From the NCBI GenBank assembly GCA_016618085.1, contig JABLTG010000078.1, positions 25,663 through 89,662 on the forward strand: a stretch of 64,000 nt of DNA, given 5' to 3'. Made by a program: the position numbers and the translations under genes. The DNA is from Neovahlkampfia damariscottae (taxonomy: Eukaryota; Heterolobosea; Selenaionea; Neovahlkampfiida; Neovahlkampfiidae). Position 1 is the first letter of the stretch, and every line of letters starts with the position of its first letter. The notes below the pieces were generated by a model that saw only the letters and a program-made list of their open reading frames with translations, was not told the DNA's origin and did no database searches. Below, one piece after another: positions 20,214-31,245 of the stretch.

Positions 20214-21966
20214 TCATTCATCTCCATTTAACTGTTCCATCTCTTTTTTGTATGTTTCAATTGATTCGAAGACAATTTTTCCGATTGGATCTTGTAACAT
20301 TGTTTCTTTTGAGTTTTCAAAAGTAGTATCACCAAACTTTGAAATATGTGAAACTAAGTTTTTTCTCAACTCAGTTCCTCTTTTTTTTAAAACCAACCTC
20401 ATTAAACTTGAATTTTGAGTCCATCCCCCTAAATCCCCACAATGAATCTGAGAATATTTTGTTCTATTTGCATCAATTGCTTCATACAAATGACCACAAA
20501 AATCAAACATAAAATAACAATTTGTTGAATTGTCTTCATCTTTAAAACTTGATTTCATGGCCCATTGAAATTTATCATCACCAAATGATTCATGTACACT
20601 TGGTTTCCAAATTATTTGCAATTGTTCTTTGTTATTTTTTGAAACTTGATAATTTGAAGCATAAGTTATAGGATATCTTTGTTTTTTAGTTAAATTAAAA
20701 TCTCACTTTCTTAATGTTGTCATTGGAAAATTCAATCGAATATCAAACATTGCAACACTACAACTTTTGTTTGGTATAATATTTGTTGCAGTTTTATTTG
20801 AGTTTTTGATTTCTTCATAACTCCTTTCATTCAATAATTTAAATTCTTTACAATTTGGACTATATTCCAAAATCATATCAGAAGGTGATAAAACAGAAAC
20901 AACTTTTTCAAATGGAGCATTCAAAACAATTTCATATTTAATTAAATTTGTTTTTTGTACAGTATCAACTTTTTGTAAAACATCAATATCAGAAAAATAA
21001 ACCATCAATTCACCAGAAGAACAGTCAATTAATTCCCAATTCAAATCATCTTTTGAAAGATCTTTCATAAAATCAAAATCCATTTGTGTAACATATTGTC
21101 TTTTAAAATCATCATTTTCGTATGGAAATTTTGCTGTTTGTTTTGATCTGATTACATTTGGATCATCAAGATATTTTGAAAGTAAATTTAATGTCTTTTT
21201 TGATCTAATGAATCTAGGTACAACATCACGAAAAACTTCAGTATATTGTTCTTGTTTAAATTCTTCAAAAAGACCTTCAAATGAAATAATAATAAATGAT
21301 ATTTCTGATTCTCCTTCATCTGTTTTTATCATTTCATATTCTTTCATAAATTTTTCTCTTTTCTTTTTAGTCAAGAATATTTCTTTTGGTGAATTTTCTA
21401 AAATGAAAGTATCTACAATATCTTTTGCAAGAGCAATAATATCTTCTTTTTTTTCCAAAAATGAAAGTTGAATTGTTCCATTGATGAATTCTAAAGGTGA
21501 GAAAGAGTTTACTCTTAATTCATGACAGGCAAATTCATTAAGTGCTCTATTCAGTTCTGGATTTAAAATCAATGATTCTTCTTTTTAAAAATTTATAAAA
21601 TTTACCAGTAATAATTTCAAATTTTGATGGATCAAATTTTTTTTCTTTTGAAGTACTTAATACTGATTGCTTTGTTTGTTTTGCTTCGTTTTCCGATTTA
21701 ATTTGTGTAGAAGAACGATTTAACTGTAATGAGCCTGTATTAGAGTTTCTTGGGGCTCCACTTTTTCTTTTTTTTGGATCTTTTTCTTTTTCTCTAGACT
21801 TGAGGATAATTTCTTCTGATTTTGAGTTCTTTTCTTTTGCTATAATGATAGTAGCACCTCTTTTAGAATTTGTAGCATCTTCTGGTAAAGGACTAGAGAA
21901 TCTACTTGCTTCAAATTTACCCCGCTTTGACATTTTTGTTTTCTCTCTATTAATAAATTTGGCCAA
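20214..21966 (-). CDS. RGS domain plus START lipid-binding domain protein
   Basis: Exons 21606-21966, 20707-21580 and 20214-20676 with introns of 25 nt (21581-21605) and 30 nt (20677-20706) give 565 residues; an internal ATG at 21933 would give 554. A basic, disordered N-terminus is followed by an RGS domain from about residue 120 (LNRALNEFACHELRVNSF, DIVDTFILENSPKEIFLTKK, VVPRFIRSKKT). The C-terminal half resembles a START domain: LIKYEIVLNAPFEKVVSVL, MILEYSPNCKEF, and VHESF...FQWAMKS after the second intron. RGS domains speed GTP hydrolysis on G-alpha. START domains bind sterols or phospholipids, so lipid-controlled G-protein deactivation is plausible but inferred. The stop is TGA. Confidence 0.72.
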
Positions 21967-22074
21967 TCACGGAACAAATTTAGGTGCGTCAACCTGAACT
22001 GGAAATTTTTGTTTCCAAATTGAAAAAGAGGAGAAAAAGAGAAAATTTTATAAACAACTTTTGTTTTACAATGT

Positions 22075-23624
22075 TTACTTGTATTTTTTCATCAAATCTA
22101 CCAAAAAGTCAAATGAACATGATTTTTTCAAAAATGGATGTTGCAATAATTCAGCAGCACTTGCACGTTTTGATGCGTTTTTTGAAAGTGAAACAGCTAA
22201 AAAGTCTTTAAATGTACTACTCCATTTATCAGGTTCTTGTAAAGTTGGTGGTGGTTGAGTAGCAATGATAAATAAAGCACGTAATGGTTGTAAATCCATA
22301 TGTGGAGGTTCTCCTTCTGCCATTTCGATAGCCATGATTCCAAGACTCCAAATATCAACTTTATAATCATAATCAACACCTCTAATAACTTCAGGAGCCA
22401 TCCAATACTAAATATATAAATTAAACTTTTTTCAACTTACAGGTGTACCGACAACAGATCTTCTGTAATCTGTATCAGATTTTAAAAGAGTACAAAAACC
22501 AAAATCAGCTAATTTTATACTTCCGTCACCAGCTAAACAATTTTGTTTTTAATTTTTTTTTTTTTTTTTTACCCAACAAGATATTGTCTGATTTAATATC
22601 TCTGTGTATTCTTTTTGTATCATGAAGATATTTAAGAGCTAAAAGAGAATATTTTGTGACACAAGCAATTTCATCTTCTGAGAAACGAGTTTTCATGAGA
22701 ATATCTGTTAACTTTCCACCTTCAACCAATTCCATAACAATCCATAAATCATTTTGAACTGAATAAGTACCGTAGTAGTTGACAATATTTTCATGTTTAC
22801 AAGATTGCATCATTGCTATTTCAGATTCAATAGTTTCAAGTTTTGTATCTTGTTTAATTTGAATAACTTTAATAGCAACCCATTCATTTGTTTTCACGTT
22901 TTGTGCTTTATAAACTACACCGAAACATCCTTCGTCTAATTTTTGAAGTTTTCCATAAAGTTGTTGTGGATCTTCGTGGCTTAAGAAATCAGCTAAACGT
23001 CCTCCAGATTCTTTTCCATGAGTCATTTTACCTTGACCACGATCTAAAAAATGTTATTATTTTTCTTTTTTTTTCAAACCTCCTTCTCCTTGAAATTTCA
23101 TAGCATTTTTAGCAATATCAGGATTTGCTAAAACATCGTCTTTACTTAATCCTGAATTTTTAAGCATATCTTCCCATTCAGGTGGAAGTCCAGCAAAACC
23201 TGTTTCAGTATCAACTGTTACATGTACTTCGTGTTTAAAACCTTGAGGTCTTGAAATGATCATTCCTTCGATTTTCTCAACCTCTGAAAAAGTATTAGAA
23301 TATAAAATTAAAAGTTAACTTTGTTTCACTATCTCATTGAAACCCTTTTTTAAATTTGCGTCTAAATCTGAGGTATCAACGTATTGTGTACCTTGACCTC
23401 CAATAATTCCTTCAAACTCTTTTGGTACTCCTTTTAATTGACCTGTTTCAACATCAACTTCAATTTTTAATCCTTTTTTAAATCCTTCCTGTCATTTTTT
23501 TTTTTAATTTTTTTATTTTTTTTTTTACTGGTGAACTAACATCACTTCCTGTTGAACCAGACATTTGTTTTCTGAGTTCAGCATTTGGGTCTTTCTTTTT
23601 TCCAAATAGTCCTAGGAAACTCAT
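22075..23624 (-). CDS. p21-activated kinase-like (CRIB plus STE20 kinase), copy A
   Basis: Six exons: 23529-23624, 23330-23488, 23080-23281, 22573-23043, 22441-22532 and 22075-22407; introns 33-48 nt; 450 residues. A true CRIB motif is [16 protein letters not shown], with downstream [10 protein letters not shown]. Before it lies a CRIB-like repeat lacking the histidines ([19 protein letters not shown]). The kinase has [38 protein letters not shown] and [16 protein letters not shown], all PAK hallmarks. No PH domain is present, and the protein is shorter than metazoan PAKs. Cdc42/Rac binding is expected through the second CRIB. It is a tandem duplicate of the gene at 24136-25600. Confidence 0.88.
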
Positions 23625-23664
23625 TATCGTTTGCTAACGGTACTGATGTTTTAAAAGAGAATTT

Positions 23665-23670
23665 GATTGG
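23665..23670 (-). promoter_or_regulatory. CCAAT box (ATTGG on +) of PAK copy A
   Basis: GATTGG on the + strand, 41 nt upstream of the minus-strand ATG. Confidence 0.45.
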
Positions 23671-24135
23671 TTAAATGTTTACTTGTTGATTGGTCAAATT
23701 ATCCAAAAAGAAAAATGGTCTTACTTGCATATTGACTATGAATCTTTGTATTTGAACTTTTCTTATTTCTATTTCAATCTTTAGAAAAATCACAGAAATT
23801 TAAATCAAACCAAAGGACTAAATTTTATATTTGACTGTTATCAAAAGAATCATGAAAATAATGGCCTTTTAACTAAATAAATTATTTGAACAAAAAGAAT
23901 CGTCCCACATTCCACGACGTTCATGCTTTAGGAGTCAGTTTTGAAATTATTTAATCCATTTCAAAACTGCCCCTTAAACTAGAACAAAATCTCCACTACA
24001 GCAGAAATTGAATGGTTTGCACAACAACTCTCAAACTACTACGTTTGCAATCCTACAAATATTCAAAAATAAAATAAAAAATATATTTATGGAGAAAAGT
24101 TTGAAACTTCAAAAAAAATTGGATGTAAAATAAAA
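23671..24135. other. Spacer between the two PAK genes
   Basis: 465 bp without a recognisable gene. It contains the promoter side of copy A and the 3' flank of copy B. No repeat or residual exon seen. Confidence 0.4.
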
Positions 24136-25600
24136 TTAAATGAGTTTATATTTTTTTAAATATTTTGGTAAGAAATCTTTTGTTCCTGCTTTTTCAAGGA
24201 AAGGATGTTGTAATAATTGTTCGCATGTTGCTCTATTTTCTTGTGATTTTTGTAAACACATTGATAAAAATTCTTTGAACTCTTTGCTCCATTTTTCTGG
24301 TTCTCGTACACTAGGAGCAGGTTGAGTTGCAATGACAAATAAAGCACGTAAAGGTTGTAATTCCATATGAGGTGGTTCACCATCAGCCATTTCAATAGCC
24401 ACTACACCAAGACTCCAAACATCCGCTTTAAAAGAATAATCAATTCCTCTGATAACCTCAGGAGCCATCCAATACTAATTAATTGAGTGACCATTAAAAA
24501 AAAAAAAAAATTACAGGTGTGCCCATTACAGATTTTCTACAGTCTTCTTCTGTCTTCAGTTGACAACAAAACCCAAAATCACCTAATTTCAAATCACCTT
24601 TTTTTTTAAAAACTACTTTCTTTTACCTTGTTTTGTAAGCAAGATATTATCAGATTTTATATCTCTATGGATCATATTTTTATCATGTAAATATTTTAAA
24701 GCTAAAAGAGTTTCTCTGCAAACTAGAGCAATTTCTGGTTCTGAAAAACGAGTATTGAGAACAATATCTGTTAATTTTCCACCATCCATTAATTCCATAG
24801 CAATCCATAAATCTTGTCCTTTCATATAAGTACCTAAATACTTTACAATATTCTTATGATCACATTTATCCATCATTGCAATTTCTAATTCAATTTGTTC
24901 AATTTTTGTATCTTTTTTGAGTGGAATAACTTTAAGAGCAACAATTTTTCCAGTTTTTGTATCTTTTCCTTTATAAACCACACCAAACATACCTTCATCT
25001 AATTTTGTTAATTTTCCAAAAACTGTGTTTGGATCATCTGGTATTAAGAAATCACTTAGTTTTCCTGATTTTTCTTTTTTTTGTGCATTTGCATTTGGAC
25101 CATCCATAACAAATTGTAAAGCATTAAAAACAACATCATTGTGATCTTTAATATCAGTTTCTGAAAATTCTTTTTTTAAGGTATTTTCCCACTCATTTGG
25201 AAGTCCTTTGAAGGTTCCTGTGTCTGTGTCAAATGTAACTTTAACTTCATGTTTAAATCCAAATGGTGTTCCAACAACTACTAATTCATCTTGAGGAGCA
25301 GTTTTTTTTTTTTCTTTTTTTTTTTTAACTATTTTTTGACTTACGTCCTTTTATAGCATGAGAATCAACTTTTAAATCATCTGATATATCATCTACAGAT
25401 ATATATTGTGCTTTATCACCTAGGAATTCTTTCATGGATTCAGGAACATTGATTAATTGTCCTTTTTCTCGATCAACTTCAATTTGTACACCATCTTTAA
25501 CGTCTTCTGGTTCTCCAAACTCTACATCTTCCAAACCTGCTAAATCATCAAATTTATCCTGTTTTGGTTTCTTTTTTAAAATATTTTTCAAAAAAGACAT
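24136..25600 (-). CDS. p21-activated kinase-like (CRIB plus STE20 kinase), copy B
   Basis: Exons 25345-25600, 24627-25313, 24515-24597 and 24136-24474; introns of 29-40 nt; 454 residues. CRIB motif GTPFGFKHEVKVTFD with GLPNEWENTL. Upstream is a histidine-less CRIB-like repeat, VQIEVDREKGQLINVPESM. The kinase shows [41 protein letters not shown] and VVAIEMADGEPP. It is the paralogue of 22075-23624, with the same MSFL start, the same double CRIB arrangement and the same intron directly before YWMAPE. Copy A has two extra introns in its 5' half. The intron at 25314-25344 ends inside a poly-A tract, so its acceptor is the least certain. Confidence 0.87.
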
Positions 25601-25715
25601 GGTTTAAATTGCCAACGGTAATTATGTTCAGTTGGGTCAATGAAGTTTTTTTATTGGTCGAACAAAAAAAAACAGTTCTTTTTAAACTTCCAAAAAAGAA
25701 ACCAATTTATTTACA

Positions 25716-26534
25716 TTATGGATTTAAATTTTCCTTTTCGGATGAATTTTCTTCCATTTTTCCTCTTTTTATTATTTCAGAGAAATTAGTTTTCTCTGGT
25801 GAAATATTGAAGAGATTTGGTGACCAATTTGTGATAATATTTGAAGGTGAAAATGAATCATATTTTGAAAAGGTTGAAAAATCAATTGATTTGATAAATT
25901 CATCAACAGATGACTCAAGAATATCAATTTCCTTTTCGTTTGGTATTTCAATTTCTTTTGAAATTTTTCTTTTTTTTGGATTTGAATCAGAATTTTGTTC
26001 GATTGATGATGTTTCCATACCATCTGAAATTTTTTTTTTCAAGGTTGAGTTCCATCTGTTCTTAATAGCATTGGCTGTTCTTCCTTTCAGGTGTTTGCTC
26101 ATAGCACTCCATTGGTTTCCATTTTCTAAAGCAAATTGAATGATGAATTTGTCTTCTTCTGCACTCCATTCATCTTTATTGATGGAAGGATCAAGATGAT
26201 TCAAATATCTTTCACGACATTGTTTACCACTTCTTCCTCCTAAAATAGTTGCCAGATATGACCATCTTTTGGGTCCATTTTCTCCAACAAGATTTAATAA
26301 TTTAATGTCTTTGAATTTTAATCATAAAAAATTGATGATACCTTCTTCTTCTGACCAAGTGCCTCGTACTGGTTCTTCCAGTGAATTTACATTTTCTTGA
26401 GCATGAAGTTGAAGTAATGGTTGATAAAGTGTGTAAGGAATCTTAACTAGTATCGAAGGTTCTTCTGTTGATTTGGTGAAATCTAATATTTTAGGTTCAT
26501 TGACGTTTTCTTCCATAACAGTGTCTTCTTCCAT
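25716..26534 (-). CDS. R2R3-type Myb transcription factor
   Basis: Exons 26342-26534 and 25716-26308 with a 33-nt intron inside the first repeat; 261 residues. R2: RGTWSEEED across the intron, LVGENGPKRWSYLA, GRSGKQCRERYLNHL. R3: EWSAEEDKFIIQF, NGNQWSAMSKHL, GRTANAIKNRWNSTL. The three regularly spaced Trp residues per repeat are visible, with W to F/I substitutions as usual in R3. The C-terminal third is polar and includes KKRK, a likely nuclear signal. It is adjacent to PAK copy B on the same strand with 115 bp between. Target genes unknown. Confidence 0.9.
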
Positions 26535-26790
26535 TTTGTCAGATGTTGAAAATTATTGATTCAATAATTGGCCAAGTTAGTGTTATAAATAAACTCAATC
26601 CAATCAAAAAATGTCATTTGTCACATCAACACACCTCAACAACATTTGGAACTGAGAAAAATAATGATTGGTCAAAAAAAACAAAGAAAGTTAACTTTTA
26701 AATTTTAGTCTTTGACGAAATCAAAAGAGATAAATAAATTCTTCCAAAATTGTAGATTTTTTTAGCCAATAGAATCAACTCATTTTTTAA

Positions 26791-26796
26791 CCAATA
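26791..26796 (+). promoter_or_regulatory. CCAAT box of the COX6A-like gene
   Basis: CCAATA 14 nt before the ATG; another CCAATA lies at 26766-26771. Confidence 0.4.
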
Positions 26797-26809
26797 ACAC
26801 TTTCTAATA

Positions 26810-27148
26810 ATGCTCAGAGCAATTTTATTTCCAGGTGTACCAATTACTATTGCTACAAATGTTTATCTTGTAAGAAGTCATTTTGAACATCTTGAACATC
26901 CAACACATCAAGCACCACCACAAGAAAGAGTTGACTATGTCACAGAAAGAATGGTTGAAGAAATTAAAGATAAAGTTGAAAACTCAAAAGAAGAATTGAT
27001 TGAAAAGGTTTGCCCAAAAATTCACGGAGCAAGAGTTTGCAAAAAAATTTTAAAAAATGATGCTCTTTATAACAAATTTGTTGAAACTTTAAAAAACAAT
27101 GAAACACCAAAATTTAAAGTTTCTGAAATTTATGCTTCACATAAATAA
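26810..27148 (+). CDS. Small membrane protein, probable cytochrome c oxidase subunit 6A-like
   Basis: 112 residues, single exon. The N-terminal 35 residues, FPGVPITIATNVYLVRSHF followed by EHLEHP, look like the membrane helix and the H-E-H-x-x-H-P segment of COX6A (LPGV, then Y, then HxEHxxHP). The C-terminal 70 residues are a charged helix that has no counterpart in COX6A, and the usual presequence is lacking. If right, it sits in the mitochondrial inner membrane as a regulatory subunit of complex IV. The match rests on a short motif, so an unrelated mitochondrial protein remains possible. Confidence 0.45.
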   Translation: MLRAILFPGVPITIATNVYLVRSHFEHLEHPTHQAPPQERVDYVTERMVEEIKDKVENSKEELIEKVCPKIHGARVCKKILKNDALYNKFVETLKNNETPKFKVSEIYASHK

Positions 27149-27195
27149 ATAGTTTTATTAAAAGATAAAATTAAATCATCAACCACAATGACTGT

Positions 27196-28040
27196 TTATT
27201 TGAATTGTTTTTCAAATTCTTGAACAATAGTTTTAGTTGTTTTTTCATCAATGTTTGTCAACCTAATCTCTTTTAAATCTGTTTCAACTGATTCTTTTTC
27301 AAAAGTTTTCAAAATAACATCAAAAACAATTTCACAATACTTTTCAAGTGGAAAACCATAAATACCTGTCGAAATTGCTGGAATTGAAATTGATTTGATT
27401 TTTAATTTTTCACTTGTTTTAAATATGTTCACCATACATTTTTCTAAATTTTCAAATTCATTTTTTTCACCTCCAAACCACATAGGACCAACTGAATGAA
27501 TTACGTATTCACATTTTAGATCTCCACCTGAAGTATAGATATTTTCACCAACTGGTACACTATTTTTAAATCCTTGTTTATGAATGTTTGCAATAGATTC
27601 AGTTTGAATAATGTCATTGTTTCCTCCTTTTGTTACAATAATTTTAGCAAGTCCACCAATATGTAACATATTTGTATTTGCTGCATTTACAATACATTGA
27701 GTATTTTCTTTTGTTAAATCACCCCAAACTACCTTTGAAAGAATTAATTGTTTTTATTGAATACTGTTAATTTTATTTTTGATTTTTTTAAAATGGTAGT
27801 CTTTTCTTCGGTTGTTTTAGTCGCAAAATTGCTTGAAGTATTGATAAATTTTTTTCTTTGCTCAAGAATAGATTGAAAATCACCTTCTTCTTTTACTTTC
27901 ACTGTTGGAAATGTTTTCTTTGTTTTTAGTTGTGATTTAAATACTGGTGGACCTGGTGGTGGCCCAGAAGGTGGTTGATTTTGTGGTGTATTATTGTCAC
28001 TTGCTCCTAGTGTAGTTGGAAGTTGTTTTTCATCAGACAT
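27196..28040 (-). CDS. Macrodomain protein (ADP-ribose binding/hydrolase)
   Basis: Exons 27765-28040 and 27196-27732 with a 32-nt intron; 270 residues. The N-terminal 90 residues are proline-rich and disordered (PPSGPPPGPPVF). The macrodomain begins right after the intron: VVWGDLTKENTQCIVNAANT, LHIGGLA, GENIYTSGGDL, VIHSVGPMW, SISIPAISTGIYGFP. The NAAN and STGIYGFP loops that hold ADP-ribose are intact. The layout is nearest to MacroD-type hydrolases that remove mono-ADP-ribose from proteins. The N-terminal extension might bind profilin or SH3-type partners (inference). Confidence 0.88.
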
Positions 28041-28049
28041 TGACTTTTT

Positions 28050-28055
28050 GATTGG
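28050..28055 (-). promoter_or_regulatory. CCAAT box (ATTGG on +) of the macrodomain gene
   Basis: GATTGG 10 nt upstream of the minus-strand ATG. Confidence 0.4.
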
Positions 28056-28086
28056 ACAAGTAAAATAAAGAATATTTAATGTTTAT

Positions 28087-28698
28087 TCAATCCAATTCAA
28101 TAACTTCATTAAATTTATGTACAGTAGGTTTTGGTGTTGGTGGATTCAATTTCAGATATTCATCAAGTTTAACTTGATTCTCTTTGAGTATTTCTTCTGA
28201 TGAAGATTTACTTTTTGAAGGTGATCTTTTTTTTGTTGTTTTTTGTTTTTTTGTAACTTTATCTTCATCATCAGATTGTTTTCTAGTGGTTTTTTTTGTA
28301 GTTTTTTTTATTTTTGGAGAAGGACTTAAATCTTTATATTTTTGATATGTAGAATATGCAGCAGCTCCACTTTTCTGGACGCCATTATGCACTAAAACTT
28401 TTCTACGTCCTTTTGTTATCCAATAAACTTTATCTTTTTCTGAAACATCACTTTTTGTGGCTGTTTTTTTTGTAGTGGTTGATTTTTTTGTTGTCGTTTT
28501 TTTTGTTGTCTTTTTTATTTTCGGAGATTCTTCTATTATTTCTGTTGGGCTTAATGGCACAGATGAACTTGTCTTTTTTGATTTTTTTGATTTTTTTTCA
28601 CCAATGTGATTTGAAACGTCTGTTCCATGCTCTTTTAGTTCTGATATTGTATAAAATATTCCATTTTTTGGTGGTGGAAATCCAGGAATTTGAGACAT
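28087..28698 (-). CDS. Lysine/serine-rich basic protein of unknown function
   Basis: 203 residues from the ATG at 28698; longer in-frame readings start at near-cognate or distant codons and look non-coding. Two ordered islands, GIFYTISELKEHGTDVSNHI near the N-terminus and VYWITKGRRKVLVHNGVQKS in the middle, are embedded in KKTTKKTT- and SPSKSKSSS-type repeats. The composition suggests a nuclear, DNA- or RNA-associated protein. I recognise no family. It is head-to-head with the desaturase gene, start codons 218 bp apart. Confidence 0.55.
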   Translation of the reverse strand: MSQIPGFPPPKNGIFYTISELKEHGTDVSNHIGEKKSKKSKKTSSSVPLSPTEIIEESPKIKKTTKKTTTKKSTTTKKTATKSDVSEKDKVYWITKGRRKVLVHNGVQKSGAAAYSTYQKYKDLSPSPKIKKTTKKTTRKQSDDEDKVTKKQKTTKKRSPSKSKSSSEEILKENQVKLDEYLKLNPPTPKPTVHKFNEVIELD

Positions 28699-28916
28699 GT
28701 GGAGGTTGAAAAAATGTTTTGTTTTGAGAGGAAAATATTGCCCAATAAAAATGATGAATAGATTCGAAAAATAAATCAAATTTTTCTGAAACCAACGTTT
28801 AAGTGTTACTTGAACTGGAGAAATTGATTTTGTTCCACTTTGGTAATTTTTCCAACCAATAAAACCATACCAAACCTTCCAATTAAAAACAGTCTTTCTG
28901 CACGGATAATTATTTG

Positions 28917-29995
28917 ATGGGTGTTGTAGAAGGCAAACAAAAGAAACAAAAAGGAATCTTGAGATATCAAGAAGATGTAAAAACTATTGCTTTCACTTTG
29001 TACTTTCATTTTCTTGTTTATCTTCAATGGAACCATAATCCATTGTACGAAACAAGTGTATTTTCATCAACACCATACACATTAAGAGTTTTATTATCCG
29101 CATTTCTTTATTTCCAAGGATGTTTTTTTGCTTTTGTTGCTTCAACTGCTGTTCATAACACCATTCATGTACCTATTTTTTATAATGAAACATTAAACAA
29201 AATGTTCTTTTACTTACTAACGTATTTTATTTTTTTTGATATTTAATTTTTTAAAATAGATGTTCTTATGGACATCCTGTCACTGGTTTTATAAGTTCAC
29301 ACAACATGTCACATCATAGATACACTCAATCAAGAAAAGATGTTTTCAGAACCACAAAAATACAATACAAATGGCATCTTTTAAATTATCTTTTATTTTA
29401 TTCCGATATTGCTCCACAAATCCTCAAAAATGATATGAAATATCTCAACGCTCAAAGGTAATAGAAAAAACAAATAATTTAACATTAAAATAGAAAATTA
29501 GGAAGACCAATATTTTGGCAATTCATCAGAGAATTTATTGTTTTATTAGTTTATCAAGGTGTTTTGGTTTATCTCAATTGGAAATTATTTCTTTTATTCG
29601 TTTTTGTTCCACATACATGCGCAAAATTAGGAATTGTTAATATTAGTATTCTTCAACATGATGGATGTGATGAAGAATCAAAATATAACGGATCAAGAAA
29701 TTTTGTTGGAAGTATTTTCAACTTTTTTGTTTATAACAATGGATATCATACAATTCATCATTTCAATCCTGGAATGCATTGGACAAAATTACCTGAAGCT
29801 CATGATAAAATTGTAAAACCACATATTCATCCAAATTTAGATGTAGATTCAATTTTACCTTACTTTTTTACGACATTCATTTATCCGGCAAAACGTGTGA
29901 ATTTTGATGGTACTCCTGTTAAATTACCAGAATATGGACTTGAAGATGAACCTTGGTTTTATGATACTGAAGAAATGCATGACAAAGATGAATAA
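28917..29995 (+). CDS. Membrane fatty-acid desaturase
   Basis: Exons 28917-29221, 29260-29457 and 29494-29995; introns of 38 and 36 nt; 334 residues. The three histidine boxes are HNTIH, HNMSHHRYTQ (split from the first exon by intron 1) and HTIHHFNPGMHW. Hydrophobic spans separate them, as in integral di-iron desaturases and hydroxylases. The third box HxxHH and the NGYH context resemble acyl-lipid or sphingolipid desaturases. The reaction needs O2 and electrons from cytochrome b5, which is not fused here. Location is the ER membrane (family knowledge). Substrate is undetermined. Confidence 0.85.
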
Positions 29996-30049
29996 ATCGA
30001 TTTAATATTTTTTTACAGTTTCCCATTTATTTTGATTGATCATTTTTAA

Positions 30050-30055
30050 CCAATT
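30050..30055 (+). promoter_or_regulatory. CCAAT box of the HSDL2-like gene
   Basis: CCAATT 41 nt before the ATG at 30096. Confidence 0.45.
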
Positions 30056-30095
30056 AAAAAAAATCAAAACATTTGTTCGTTTTACACAAAATAAC

Positions 30096-31123
30096 ATGCC
30101 AACAAATAGAAACTTAAAAGGACAAACTATCTTTATCACTGGTGCTTCAAGAGGAATTGGTTTAGCAATTGCTATTGAGTAAAATAAAAAATAAATAATA
30201 AAATTCTAAAAAGATGTGCCAAAGATGGGGCTAATGTTTGTATCGCAGCAAAAACTGCTGATAAACATCCAAAACTTGAAGGTACAATATTTACAGCTGC
30301 CAAACAAATCGAAGAAGCAGGTGGAAAAGCCTTACCAGTTCAATGTGACATTAGATCAGAAGAACAAGTAAAAGAAGCAATTAAAAAATGTGTAGACACT
30401 TTTGGTGGAATTGATATTTGTATCAACAATGCTTCAGCAATTCACTTAAAAGGTGTTGAAGATATTGACATGAAAAGATTTGACTTAATGCATGCAGTAA
30501 ATGCAAGAGGAACATTTTTAGGTTCGAAAAAAAAAAAAATTAAGAAAGAAATAGTTTCAAAGTTATGTTTACCATATTTAAAAAAGAGTCAAAACCCTCA
30601 TATTTTGATGTTATCACCTCCTTTAGAAATGGAACCAAAATGGTTTAAAAATCATACTGCTTATACAATGGCAAAATATGGTACGTGATTTAAATTGATT
30701 AATTGTTCTTGAAGGAATGTCAATGTGCGTTTTAGGTATGTCTGAAGAATTTAAACCATATAATATTGCTGTAAATGCATTATGGCCATTAACATCAGTT
30801 GCAACAGGTAAATTTAATATAATTTTAATGGAAAACTCAAAGCTGCTGTTCAAAATATTTTAGGTGGTGATTATGCAATGAAAAAATCTAGAAAACCTAG
30901 TATCATGTCAAAATCAGCATATATAATTTTAACAAGAGATAGTTCAACTTGTACTGGAAATATTTTCATCGATGAATTAGTTTTAGAAGAAGAAGGAGTA
31001 CGAGAACAAATATAAAATTAATTTTTAAAAAAGGAAACAAATTGGGATCAATATGCGAATGTACCTGGGATAAAATTAATGCCTGATTTATTTATTAATG
31101 ATAAATTAATGTCAAGACTTTAA
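30096..31123 (+). CDS. HSDL2-like short-chain dehydrogenase/reductase
   Basis: Six exons: 30096-30178, 30214-30521, 30555-30680, 30715-30807, 30843-30997 and 31034-31123; introns 33-36 nt; 284 residues. NAD(P)-binding TGASRGIG, INNASAIHL, the catalytic YTMAKYG (Tyr and Lys), and SPPLEMEP. AAKTADKHPKLEGTIFTAA and the PPL...W segment are particular to hydroxysteroid dehydrogenase-like 2. Animal HSDL2 has a C-terminal SCP2 sterol-carrier domain, which is missing here. HSDL2 is peroxisomal or mitochondrial and linked to fatty-acid metabolism. No peroxisomal PTS1 is visible at the end (MSRL). The last intron is needed, since a TAA ends the unspliced frame at 31013. Confidence 0.85.
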
Positions 31124-31216
31124 TAAATTTAACAATTTCTTTTGCCAATTGAGTTTTCTTTGGAATAATAAATTTTATTGGTCAACGATATTCTCCGTTC
31201 CAATTATAATCGTTGA

Positions 31217-31222
31217 CCAATT
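31217..31222 (+). promoter_or_regulatory. CCAAT box of the epsin gene
   Basis: CCAATT 24 nt before the ATG at 31246. Confidence 0.45.
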
Positions 31223-31245
31223 TCCTCAAACAAACTCAAGTACAA

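Noticed and set aside
25564-26139. 191-codon + strand ORF
   Set aside because: Antisense shadow of the Myb gene; starts at a near-cognate codon and its composition mirrors the AT-rich coding strand.
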